Source: Cerasicoccus maritimus (GTDB lineage Bacteria > Verrucomicrobiota > Verrucomicrobiia > Opitutales > Cerasicoccaceae). Taken from it: 64,000 bases of DNA. The notes under the pieces were generated by a model, which was given only the letters and a program-made list of their open reading frames with translations, did not search any database and was not told where the DNA came from. The stretch spans positions 1 through 64,000 of the forward strand of contig JAVDPD010000029.1 of assembly GCA_031296935.1 (NCBI GenBank), in the 5' to 3' direction. Made by a program: the position numbers and the translations under genes. Shown here piece after piece: positions 34,018-42,694 of the stretch. The stretch's first letter is position 1. Every line of letters begins with the position of its first letter.

Positions 34018-34391
34018 TCACGCGATCAGAAACTTTTTTTCCTTAGGGCTCTAACCTCCCATAAACCAGACGAGAGCGCCTTTTGATTTTGGGCAAGGCG
34101 ACTCCGGGGACAGGAGGGCGCCCTTTAGTGCAGAAGAATATAGTAGTCAGACGATTCCTACGAGATACTGCCTTTCAGGCCCGTTTGATGGCACAATAGG
34201 CTGAATTTGTTTCTGTATGGCATCACGATCAACAAAGAGCATTGAATCTTATTCTGGGCTTTACCTGGCCAAAATCGGCAGCTAGTAGTAGCTGTTTACA
34301 ATATCAAGAAGGTTTGTTGGTTGCTATTGCGGATTTTGGAATTACTGGTTTCAGAGCCGCACGCATCTCCTTAAGTCTCTGATGATTAAAT
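34018..34391. other. intergenic region before tRNA-Arg
   Basis: 374 bp. The stretch at 34121-34134 carries GGGCGCCC, and a T-run follows the araD stop, but I see no clear terminator. Nothing coding. Confidence 0.45.
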
Positions 34392-34466
34392 GCTCCCGTA
34401 GTTCAATGGATAGAACAACGGTTTCCGGTACCGTCGATCTGGGTTCGACTCCCGGCGGGAGTACCA
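34392..34466 (+). tRNA. tRNA-Arg (anticodon CCG)
   Basis: Acceptor GCTCCCG pairs with CGGGAGT (a G-T at the first pair), the D arm is GTTC/GAAC, the anticodon stem ACGGT/ACCGT encloses TTCCGGT with anticodon CCG, the T loop is GTTCGAC, and CCA is encoded. Reads CGG codons. No integrated element abuts its 3' end. Confidence 0.95.
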
Positions 34467-34726
34467 TCAATTTTATCATCAATGGTTTATGTGATTTATC
34501 AATTTATCGGAGGCAGAAAATTGGGTGCAAGTAGCTGAAATGTGTGAGCTCTGGACTAGCAGTTTGTCAACGCTGAGCGGCAAATTTAGCGTTGAATCGA
34601 CAAAAAGCACTTTTGTGGTATGTTTTTTGTGATTGTGAGTATCAAATATTGCTCATTCACCCGAGCGGCAGTGTCGACTTTAATTAGGGCAGATGGATTC
34701 TCGGTTAGGAAGACTCAAAGTATCCA

Positions 34727-37387
34727 TTAGGAGCTTGGCCATGAACTAAGTGTTGTGACAGAAGGCAACGCTGTGGCTTTCCAACCATAGCCAATTGGTC
34801 GAAAAAGAACCACCAAACGCACGAAATTCTCATCTTGGTCCGCCTGATAGTTGACTGCTAGCATGCGGGTATTGTTGTTCTGATTTTCTTCATTTGTGGT
34901 TGGTTGCGTGGACTCAATTTCAAAGGACGCCCCATTGGGCGAAAGAATACGGGCTTCCATCTGTTTACCATCTTTCGTCAACATCGCTTTAGCGTTTCCA
35001 TCAATATTGATAGAAGCTGAGGTTACCATGCCCCAGTGAATCTCATCGCCAGCAACTCCATCCAGCTCGTCTTGAATGATTATTCTCGCTGTGTTTTGAG
35101 ACTCGTCTCGATCAATCATGGCGACTCCTCGCAAAGCTTGAGCGGCATCTGGGTATAATTCCGATAGATCGACGATAACATGTGTCCAGCTGTCTGTGCT
35201 GATATATCCAACGATGTCTCCAGCGCCATCAATGGTCTGCAATTTACCGTTAATCGTAAGCGTGTTATGGCTGAAATTATTCGTACGATAGTAGTCCCAG
35301 CGGCCATCAACGTAGTCAAAGTATCCCGGTAGATCATAGCTGTCGGCTCCGAGGTCTTCGGCCCAACGAACGCCATCGGACTCCATTACAAAGGAACCTT
35401 TGTCTAGATGGGAATGATGGAAACCATTTTTGCCAGCTATCAGACCAAGCCACAAGGCGGATTGACCGCTTTCTCGGTCCCTGAAAAATGCAAGCTCCGA
35501 CAATCCATCAGACAAGCAAATGTCCTGTGGTAAGCTGGTTGAAGTGTTTTTCGGTTCCCGGGCAAGCCATATTAGATTTAGCACATCGGTTCGGTTCTGT
35601 ACGCCAGCTATGGAATTGAGCTCATTGAAGGAAGCGGCTCGCTCGGCATCTGCGTAATTGCCCATCCATTGGTTTGCAGTTAGTTTCTCTGCATCGTTTC
35701 CATGACGCGCGGCCCACCATAAAAAAGCTCCTGATGCTCCAAGTATATTGGATTTGCCTAAGCCACAATCAGCGAAGTTGAAAACACTTCCACTTGGTCC
35801 AAAAGCATGAGCGAAGAAAGCGGGAGTAAATTCCAAGCCTCGTGCCAGACCGAGGTTGCTATCTGAGCCCAGAGAGCTCTCCAATGCATTCAAAATAAAT
35901 GCCGTGTATGTACCACCGTAACTAAAATATACGGCCCCCTCTGGCCAGACGCCGCTTTGGTCGTAATGCTGTAAGTAGAGTTCGAGAGACGATGGCAGCG
36001 CATCAATCGTAGCTTTTGCAAGATCTGGATAGAAATCCTTTAATGCCAGGCTTGCCGCCAGCATTCCACCATTACAAACAGGATTCCAGTTGTTGTCCCA
36101 CGAGTAAGCATGCCATACGACGTTGACCGGTTGAGGAGAATATACGGATGGCGCGTGCATGAGTACGTTTTGGTATAACGCGTTTCGGATGATCTCTTCA
36201 CTAGCGCCTAGTTCTTCATACAGCCAGTTGTAACCGATGGCCACGCCCATGCTCATTTCAGCTACGCTGAGAAACTGAGATGGGGCCCAGTTCGGGAAGG
36301 CGGAGACTGTTGTCATGATGTCAATGGCGGCATCGAGATATTCAGGATTATCGGTGTAGAGATAAGCAAATGCCAGAACATGAATTCTGCCCATTGCGGC
36401 GCGGGATTGCTCAAGGCTTTCAGCCGGAGAGGAGTTATTGAAGGTTACTGGCGCTAGGTCAGGGGAAAGATATGCGTCGGCTGCTGATAGGATACGGTTC
36501 ACCAAATGAACAATCACCGTTTCCCCACGATCATAGCGTAAGCGTATATCTTGCAGTTTGGCTCCATTCAGGAGGAATCGGCTACGCCCAATTGCGCATT
36601 TTACATTGTCGATGCGAAAACTAACGTCTTCCGAACTACCAATTGCGATGAGATTGAAGTCTGTGTACGCGCTATTTGCGTCGGTGGCGACACTCTCAAA
36701 GATTAGGTTCCCAGTAAGTCCGGGGCCGTCAAATAGGCGGATGCCAATCTCAACGCTTTGTACGCCGATGCGCGTGATCATTAATTCTGCGCTGTGGACA
36801 TGGTTGCCCTCGATACGTTCATTGGCGTAAACCGTACTGGCTAAGATGATGCTATCACTGCCGGTCAGTATTTCGCTTTGTGTTCCAGTTTCCTTAACGA
36901 TGCTTGGGTTAGCCGTTCCCGTGCCGAAGGGCAAATAAACGCGATAGCCAAAGTCATCGCTGGTCGCCGCATTATCGTCTGCCTGCGGTTCGGTGTTATT
37001 AGTGTTGTATAGGCCAAAGCGAAGGCCGCCATTGTAGGAAGGAAATCCGGGGGCGTTGGTGGTTGCTGTTGACCCCGCATCGAACAAACGAATATCCAGG
37101 CTTACGCGGAGCGTTTGTTGCGGAGTGTTTGCTTCGCCAAGACTCAAGTTTTTAAAAAGTCGGCATACACTCCAGCGAAAGGTTCCATCCTGATCAACAA
37201 ACAAACCAGGACCTTCAATGCTCGTGGGGCTATGGTCGTTTATGCTAAGAGTTGAGCCATTCACAGCATACCAGTCTTCTCGACTAAGTGAGTCGTAGCC
37301 ATCCCATTGGCCACACTGAGCGTTTATTTGGAGGCATAGGATACAGGGTAACAGTATAGCTCCTAAATAGCTAATCAGGTTTTTCAT
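34727..37387 (-). CDS. secreted heparinase II/III-type polysaccharide lyase with N-terminal beta domain
   Basis: 886 residues. Signal peptide MKNLISYLGAILLPCILCLQINA. Residues about 25-270 form a beta-sandwich (GLRFGLYNTNNTE, FRIDNVKCAIG). Then a helical toroid domain (about 300-560, SQFLSVAEMSMGVAIGYNWLYEELG, NNWNPVCNGGMLAASLALKD), and the C-terminal beta domain with the family block GFHHSHLDKGSFVMESDGVRW and RTNNFSHNTLTING. Enzymes of this class cleave uronate-containing glycans by beta-elimination, as in heparin or alginate lyases. It has a smaller lipoprotein paralogue at 42695-44770. Exact glycan unknown; no sulfatase is visible. Confidence 0.85.
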   Translation of the reverse strand: MKNLISYLGAILLPCILCLQINAQCGQWDGYDSLSREDWYAVNGSTLSINDHSPTSIEGPGLFVDQDGTFRWSVCRLFKNLSLGEANTPQQTLRVSLDIRLFDAGSTATTNAPGFPSYNGGLRFGLYNTNNTEPQADDNAATSDDFGYRVYLPFGTGTANPSIVKETGTQSEILTGSDSIILASTVYANERIEGNHVHSAELMITRIGVQSVEIGIRLFDGPGLTGNLIFESVATDANSAYTDFNLIAIGSSEDVSFRIDNVKCAIGRSRFLLNGAKLQDIRLRYDRGETVIVHLVNRILSAADAYLSPDLAPVTFNNSSPAESLEQSRAAMGRIHVLAFAYLYTDNPEYLDAAIDIMTTVSAFPNWAPSQFLSVAEMSMGVAIGYNWLYEELGASEEIIRNALYQNVLMHAPSVYSPQPVNVVWHAYSWDNNWNPVCNGGMLAASLALKDFYPDLAKATIDALPSSLELYLQHYDQSGVWPEGAVYFSYGGTYTAFILNALESSLGSDSNLGLARGLEFTPAFFAHAFGPSGSVFNFADCGLGKSNILGASGAFLWWAARHGNDAEKLTANQWMGNYADAERAASFNELNSIAGVQNRTDVLNLIWLAREPKNTSTSLPQDICLSDGLSELAFFRDRESGQSALWLGLIAGKNGFHHSHLDKGSFVMESDGVRWAEDLGADSYDLPGYFDYVDGRWDYYRTNNFSHNTLTINGKLQTIDGAGDIVGYISTDSWTHVIVDLSELYPDAAQALRGVAMIDRDESQNTARIIIQDELDGVAGDEIHWGMVTSASINIDGNAKAMLTKDGKQMEARILSPNGASFEIESTQPTTNEENQNNNTRMLAVNYQADQDENFVRLVVLFRPIGYGWKATALPSVTTLSSWPSS

Positions 37388-37625
37388 GATTTGATTAATT
37401 TGGGGTTGAAGCGTCCTGAAAAAACTTGGGGCAATTCATTTTTTCACGTGACTAGTTGGGGGAATTCGTGGACTGCCAATCGTATTTGGGCAGATATCTT
37501 TTTCAACTTTCACTCCATTATCACAGGTTACAGGCCTTCTGGAATGGTGCTTGTAACCTGTGTTACCTTTATAATGTTTGAGCAGGATTTTCTGTATCGA
37601 GAGACTAGGTGCTGAGGAACATTCT

Positions 37626-38690
37626 ATGTATTCTGCTTCAAACTCTCAACCGGCAGCTAACCCTAATAAACGGCCAAGCATTCCTTCGAATTCGCGAGTT
37701 CTGTTTTCTCTGACTCAGAATGAGAAAACACTTTTTTTTCCCAATATGGAAATAAGCTCATCCATTAATGCCGAGTGGGAGTGGATGTCGGGTGAAAACT
37801 TATCTCAGGAACAATGGGCTGGAGCATTGGGCGAGATTAAGCCCGATGTGATTGTGTCATGCTGGTCAACACCACGATTGCCAGAATCGATCAATGGCGA
37901 ACTTCCGGTGAAATATGTGTCCCACCTGTCCGGAACGGTTCGGCATTTTCTGCCGAGAACGTTTCTTGAGAGAGGTGGCCGCGTCACGAATTGGGGAGGT
38001 ATCGTCGGGCCCACAGTTTCTGAGCACGCCTTACTCTTGGCGCTGGCTTCCTTGCGAAACATCGAGGGTTGGAAATCAGTGATTAATACTCATTCCACCA
38101 CGGCAATGCATCCTACGTTCAGAGTTGAGACGGCATCGTTATATCGCCGCACGGTTGGCATACACGGCTTTGGGCATGTTGCACGAAAATTGATTCAGTT
38201 GCTTAAGCCCTTTGATGTCACAATCAAATGCTATTCCTCCGGAGTACCTCGCGGCGTAATTGAAGAGGCGGGTGTTATTCCATGTGAGTCCCTAGATGCG
38301 ATATTTACCGGAAGCGATGTGTTATTTGAATGTGAGGCATTGACGGTGGCAACCCGTATGAGTGTGACTGCAGAACTGCTCGCGCTGCTTCCTGATGGCG
38401 CCTTGTTTGTGAATGTCGGACGCGGCGAATTGATCGATGAGGATGCTTTGTTTGCGGAAGCTTCCAATGAACGTCTTCGTTTGGCGCTCGATGTCGTTCA
38501 TGGCGAAATGCTGCCAGATTCGCGTTTTATTGGGATGCCAGGCGTGCTGCTCTCACCTCACATTGCCGGGCCTACATTGGATCACTTTGCGCAGTGTGGC
38601 GAGAATGCCCTCGATAATGTACAACGTTACCTCAGAGGGGCTACGTTGCATGCTGAAGTGACTTTGGCGATCTATGATCGCATGACTTAG
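37626..38690 (+). CDS. D-isomer-specific 2-hydroxyacid dehydrogenase
   Basis: 354 residues from the ATG at 37626, preceded by GAGGAAC. Catalytic-domain N-terminus, then an NAD fold with VGIHGFGHVARKLIQLLKPF (Gly-rich loop), ECEALTVATRMSV, VNVGRGELIDEDALF (substrate Arg) and SPHIAGPTLDH (catalytic His). Acts on small 2-keto or 2-hydroxy acids or sugar acids with NAD(P)H. Divergent from the lyase gene at 34727-37387. A role with uronate breakdown products is plausible but unproven. It ends 39 bp from the convergent 38730-39494 gene. Confidence 0.85.
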   Translation: MYSASNSQPAANPNKRPSIPSNSRVLFSLTQNEKTLFFPNMEISSSINAEWEWMSGENLSQEQWAGALGEIKPDVIVSCWSTPRLPESINGELPVKYVSHLSGTVRHFLPRTFLERGGRVTNWGGIVGPTVSEHALLLALASLRNIEGWKSVINTHSTTAMHPTFRVETASLYRRTVGIHGFGHVARKLIQLLKPFDVTIKCYSSGVPRGVIEEAGVIPCESLDAIFTGSDVLFECEALTVATRMSVTAELLALLPDGALFVNVGRGELIDEDALFAEASNERLRLALDVVHGEMLPDSRFIGMPGVLLSPHIAGPTLDHFAQCGENALDNVQRYLRGATLHAEVTLAIYDRMT

Positions 38691-38729
38691 CGATCACTTT
38701 TGCACTGAAGGCAGTTCGGTTTGCCAAGG

Positions 38730-39494
38730 CTACAGGCGCTCTTTCTCATTCGCCAGCGCGCCAATACGAATGCGGTCATAGTTTACGTCTGAGAACCAAG
38801 TCCTTAGGCCAAAGCGGCCACCAGGCAAAGCCTCTTCCTGAAAGTGGTGCTTGAGTTCTCCATCGATGTAAAAACTAAGATCTCCACGATCACACACGAT
38901 CGTCAATTCATAGGATGAGCCCGGTTCTGCGTATACGCTCTCGTCTTCACTGATCAGCTTAAATCCCGGATTGATTCGAGCTCGGGTCCAGCCACTCATG
39001 AAACCGCCAGTGAATGTAAACAGGTAATTGGTGATTTCGTGGTAGCTTTTATACGCGCCCGTCCTTTTATACTCCAATGGCTTGTTGCCAAGTTCCTTGG
39101 CGTGGACAAAGAAATTAAGGTTACAAGCATGATCACCGGGCTCAGTCGATGCATCGACGATGATGATCACATTCTGCGGCAAGTCTTGGTTAAACCATAC
39201 CGTTACCCCGGCTTGGTCTTTAGGAGAGTCTTCACGCCTGATGCTGAGTTCACCTTGTTCAACAAAGACGCTGGGCCCTTGGCTTTCGACGGTCCAACGC
39301 GTCGACCAATCATTAGAGTCAAAGGCTTCGTCAAACAACCAGTCGACAGCAAATTCCTGGCTGCCCACTTGATGGATTTCATGCTCGGCTTGCTGAGATA
39401 CAGGCGCGTCGTCGGCGTTCGCCGACGGTATAGCGAGGATGAAACTGGCTAGGTAGGCCGAATGTCTGGCTAGTCGATAGATAGCAACTTCCAT
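38730..39494 (-). CDS. secreted jelly-roll protein (DUF1961/DUF6250-like)
   Basis: 254 residues. Signal peptide (HSAYLASFILAIPSANA). A concanavalin-like beta-sandwich: LFDEAFDSNDWSTRWTVESQG, NVIIIVDASTEPGDHACNLNFF, YKSYHEITNYLFTFTGGFM, then LTIVCDRGDLSFYIDGELKHHF and FGLRTWFSDVNYDRIRIG. Proteins like this occur in gene clusters for polysaccharide use and may bind or modify glycans. No catalytic residues can be assigned. Followed by the CBM-like gene 27 bp upstream in the same direction. Confidence 0.7.
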   Translation of the reverse strand: MEVAIYRLARHSAYLASFILAIPSANADDAPVSQQAEHEIHQVGSQEFAVDWLFDEAFDSNDWSTRWTVESQGPSVFVEQGELSIRREDSPKDQAGVTVWFNQDLPQNVIIIVDASTEPGDHACNLNFFVHAKELGNKPLEYKRTGAYKSYHEITNYLFTFTGGFMSGWTRARINPGFKLISEDESVYAEPGSSYELTIVCDRGDLSFYIDGELKHHFQEEALPGGRFGLRTWFSDVNYDRIRIGALANEKERL

Positions 39495-39521
39495 TGAATT
39501 GAGGTGAAGATTTGTGTCAGT

Positions 39522-40112
39522 CTATTGGTCTAGGGGGATGATCTCAAAATCGTCGAGGTACAAAGATCCCGAAGCCCTCCAAAAAAAGATGCTGGCCCGT
39601 ATCCCGTCCGCATTTTCTGGCGTCGTGATTCTGGCTTGAACCTGGGTCCACTCAGAGGAAATAAGGGCAGCAGACTTTGGCGGTGACGCTGTCGCTGCGC
39701 CCTCCCAATCAATGAAGCGCTTGCCGACGGTATTGTCGCCCTGGAGGTAATCTATGCGGATGATGAAGCCCGGAGTTCCATCTTTGATCATGAAGTCGTT
39801 ACCTGCTTTGATCCATACTGAAAACTCAATGACTTGACCAGGCTCGACAGCAATGCGTCCGCCTTTGGGGGAGATCGCAAAGCGGGCATCTTCAGTAGCG
39901 GCCATTACCGCGCACACTTCGCCGGAATGCGGCTGCTGATTTGAAAAATAAAATGCGGCGCCGCTATTTTCGCTGTCTTGGGGGATAAATGGTTTCGCCC
40001 ACCACTCCCCTTTTGCTTCAAACCCGGGATCGACATTCACCGGGGTTGAAGCAGAAAGTTGAAGTGAGTGAGTCGCCAGCCCAAATGCTAACAAGAAAAT
40101 CGTTTTCATCAT
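39522..40112 (-). CDS. secreted carbohydrate-binding-module-like protein
   Basis: 196 residues. Signal peptide MMKTIFLLAFGLATHSLQLSA. A single jelly-roll of the CBM4/9 or CBM_4_9-like type: NVDPGFEAKGEWWAKPF, SGAAFYFSNQQPHSGEVCAVM, VIEFSVWIKAGNDF, SSEWTQVQARITTPENADGIRASIF and LDDFEIIPL at the end. No catalytic domain, so probably a binding or structural accessory to the lyases around it. Lies between the PEP-CTERM gene (19 bp away) and the jelly-roll gene; one operon is likely. Confidence 0.75.
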   Translation of the reverse strand: MMKTIFLLAFGLATHSLQLSASTPVNVDPGFEAKGEWWAKPFIPQDSENSGAAFYFSNQQPHSGEVCAVMAATEDARFAISPKGGRIAVEPGQVIEFSVWIKAGNDFMIKDGTPGFIIRIDYLQGDNTVGKRFIDWEGAATASPPKSAALISSEWTQVQARITTPENADGIRASIFFWRASGSLYLDDFEIIPLDQ

Positions 40113-40131
40113 GCTGATTTACCAGAGGTAA

Positions 40132-41604
40132 TTATTGACGACGACGCTTGATGATCGCCATGCCCAAGGCCAGCCCACTGAGAATCATGGCATAAGTGGT
40201 AGGCTCAGGAATGCTGGACACGGTGAATTGCAGCAGATTTCCATCGCCGCTGTAGGCGAAATTGCCGGACCAGCCTTCTCCCAGGCTTTCCGCTGAAAGA
40301 CCAAAGCTGGACAATGCGATACTCTGAGTTGTGCCGCCAAAATCAATCAGGTCAAAAGTTTGGCCCTCGGTGACATCTCCGCTATCGGTAAAGGTGAAGA
40401 GAATGCTGTCATCTCCACCCGCTGCGGAACCAGTCATGGATGAGTTGCTTAGCACGATCGAATCCTGACTTGAACCCAGAGTGAACAGTATATTCGCGTC
40501 GCCTTCAAAAACCAAGCCAAGGCTACTGCCATCTCCGCCGGTCAAAGTCATCGTCCCAACTTGATTTACTTGGCCGGGGTCAAGGATGCCTCCATTCGCT
40601 ACCGTGATTGCGCCGCTAACGCCAGAGCCAAAGGTGATCGTTCCGTCGACTCCCAGCGTCGCATTGTTAGCAACGCTATAGGTGCCTTGGCCAGAAACAT
40701 TGCTATAGGTCGTGTCCGAAGAGCCGACCAGATAGAGGCTGCCTTCGTTGACTGAGGTCGCCCCTGCATAACCGCCCCAAGCGCCACTCGATCCACTGTT
40801 GCTGGAAATAATCAATCGACCGGCGCCCGCTTTGGTGAAGGCCATTTGATTGTCCGCCCGACTGGGATTGTCGCCGAAGGTGCCGGTGAACGTCGTGTTT
40901 GTCGATTGATCTACGAGCAGCGTTCGGACTCCTGACGTGGAGCTAAAGGCGCTGCGAATTTTAACCGTTCCCGTTCCTGAAAGGCTACCGATAGTTGCCG
41001 TGTTGCCGACGACTCCGGCACCAAGCATTAATTGGCCGCCATTCAGTACGAAATGCGTGTTTGACCCACTCCCGGCAGTCCCGCCGCCACTCGCATCCGC
41101 CAGAATGACGCCGCTGTCGCTCGTGGAGAATTCGTTGATGGTGATCGTGCCATCCCATGCCGAAGAGCCGTTCAGCAGGATGCGCAAGGTTCCATTGCTA
41201 TCGATGTTATCCGTGAGGCTAAAGTTGCCGCTACCGCTTCCTGAAACCGTCAATCGATGGCCGCTGGAGCCTGTTGTGGTAAAGTTGGCTCCGTTCTCAA
41301 TAGTAACATCTCCGACGTTAGCAGTCCATATCGCGATGTCAGTCGGGCCATTGTCGGTGATCACCGCGTCATTGCCATTGGTCCAGAACTCAGTGGCGGC
41401 ACCTCCATCGGTAGTCGCCCAGGGGGTCACGCTGGTCGTCGTCGTCCAGGATTGGTCGCCTACATAATTGCCATTCCAGAAGAGCGTTGCCGCTCCAAGA
41501 TTGCTGCTAATGGATATGCAGCCTAGCGTAATACCAACGGCGAGTCTAGCGGGCAGTGATTTGGACACAGTGCGGGAGGGGAGGTTTGGGATATGTTTCT
41601 TCAT
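40132..41604 (-). CDS. PEP-CTERM protein with autotransporter-associated beta-strand repeats
   Basis: 490 residues from the ATG at 41604 (MKKHIPNLPSRTVSK, atypically long leader ending SISSNLGAA). The body is a beta-helix of Gly/Ser/Thr repeats, including repeats like FTKAGAGRLIISSNSGSSGAW and ATSVNEGSLYLVGSSDTTYS. The C-terminus IPEPTTYAMILSGLALGMA plus IKRRRQ is a PEP-CTERM signal. Passenger-like beta helices with PEP-CTERM anchors are typical surface proteins of this phylum; adhesion or glycan binding is possible. First gene of the unit that continues with the CBM-like and jelly-roll genes. The frame beyond 41604 overlaps promoter DNA. Confidence 0.85.
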   Translation of the reverse strand: MKKHIPNLPSRTVSKSLPARLAVGITLGCISISSNLGAATLFWNGNYVGDQSWTTTTSVTPWATTDGGAATEFWTNGNDAVITDNGPTDIAIWTANVGDVTIENGANFTTTGSSGHRLTVSGSGSGNFSLTDNIDSNGTLRILLNGSSAWDGTITINEFSTSDSGVILADASGGGTAGSGSNTHFVLNGGQLMLGAGVVGNTATIGSLSGTGTVKIRSAFSSTSGVRTLLVDQSTNTTFTGTFGDNPSRADNQMAFTKAGAGRLIISSNSGSSGAWGGYAGATSVNEGSLYLVGSSDTTYSNVSGQGTYSVANNATLGVDGTITFGSGVSGAITVANGGILDPGQVNQVGTMTLTGGDGSSLGLVFEGDANILFTLGSSQDSIVLSNSSMTGSAAGGDDSILFTFTDSGDVTEGQTFDLIDFGGTTQSIALSSFGLSAESLGEGWSGNFAYSGDGNLLQFTVSSIPEPTTYAMILSGLALGMAIIKRRRQ

Positions 41605-41831
41605 GTTGTTATGTTGTTTAAGTTCCAGGCATGAACGCTTTAGGGCGTGAATCTTTCTGGCCATCAGGGGGGGGGGATCAAAGTTGATTTGCGCGTTGTA
41701 TAGGTTTCAGACGACACGATACATCATCGTCAGGAAAAGAATAATGAAGGGGCATTAATGAGCAAACTTATGATGCGTAGACGTTTATGCGGCCAATATA
41801 GACAATGATCCTATAGGCTCAAGGGGTTTGC

Positions 41832-41871
41832 ATATAACACAGTTTATATCGTTTTATAAACTGTGTTATAT
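41832..41871. promoter_or_regulatory. perfect 17-bp inverted repeat between divergent genes
   Basis: ATATAACACAGTTTATA (41832-41848) and its exact complement (41855-41871) are separated by TCGTTT. It lies 227 bp before the PEP-CTERM gene and 65 bp before the pseudopilin, so it can serve both. It is a candidate operator (possibly for a LacI-type protein at 46566) or a hairpin. Two G-runs flank the region (41665-41675, and CCCCCC at 41929). Confidence 0.6.
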
Positions 41872-41936
41872 AAATGCGCTTTGAACTCTGCTGCTGAAGT
41901 CATATCGTCAAAATTATATCAGTTCAGCCCCCCCCC

Positions 41937-42620
41937 ATGATGAGTCCATTTATCCCTCTTAATCGTTCGACAGCCGTTAAGTCGCAACACGTAGTTCCCC
42001 AACTGGGGTTCACTTTAACCGAGCTTCTCGTAGTTATCGCCATCATTGCGATCCTCGGAGTCATACTGATACCAGTCACATCCGTGATCCGAGAAAAAGC
42101 GAATGCGACCAAGTGCGCGAGTAACATGCGCCATGTTGGACAGGCGATTGTAATTTATCAAACAGACAACAATGGCCTGCTGCCGCCGAATAATGCCAAC
42201 TCCGGCTCGACTGCTAAAGACACCTGGACGATGGTTCTTCGGCCATACATTGAAGTGAATGACGGTAAGACTCATGGCACAGGAACGGACTTGATGAATG
42301 ATCACCTTACCTGCCCCTCTCTCGAATCCACGCTGCAGCCAGATTCGTGGTGGGAGTCTAACTATGCAGTAGGGATGGCTTTTGGCATCGATGGCGTGCC
42401 GCGGAACTCGTTTAATGTAGATACAGCGCGCACGGTGATGCTTGTTGAGAACGATAAGCCCAGTGTGCGTTCCTTAAGGACTACTGGTGGACCATGGTCG
42501 TATGTTGGGCTTAACCATAATGGCTACGCCAATGTTCTGTTTCATGATGGACACCTTGAGCAATGGTCTGAGTCCACAATTCCCAAGGATTACAGTGATC
42601 CGGCTTGGGCTGCCCAATAA
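41937..42620 (+). CDS. pseudopilin-like secreted protein
   Basis: 227 residues. The prepilin signal GFTLTELLVVIAIIAILGVI starts at residue 24, followed by KCASNMRHVGQAIVIYQTDNNG and the closing NVLFHDGHLEQW, the same family as the 27919-28644 protein. Its helix and its position beside a lyase and a PEP-CTERM gene repeat the arrangement near 28 kb. Divergent from the PEP-CTERM gene and 74 bp before the lyase. Confidence 0.85.
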   Translation: MMSPFIPLNRSTAVKSQHVVPQLGFTLTELLVVIAIIAILGVILIPVTSVIREKANATKCASNMRHVGQAIVIYQTDNNGLLPPNNANSGSTAKDTWTMVLRPYIEVNDGKTHGTGTDLMNDHLTCPSLESTLQPDSWWESNYAVGMAFGIDGVPRNSFNVDTARTVMLVENDKPSVRSLRTTGGPWSYVGLNHNGYANVLFHDGHLEQWSESTIPKDYSDPAWAAQ

Positions 42621-42694
42621 GGAGTCCACGGTGCTCCAAATTTAACCACTTCAATGCGATCCATTTAAGGATTCGCTGGGTACCCTGTTTTAAT

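Noticed and set aside
34392..34466. tRNA-linked integrated element at tRNA-Arg
   Set aside because: No integrase gene or direct repeat of the tRNA 3' end in the flanks; nearby integrase is 29 kb away and of integron type.
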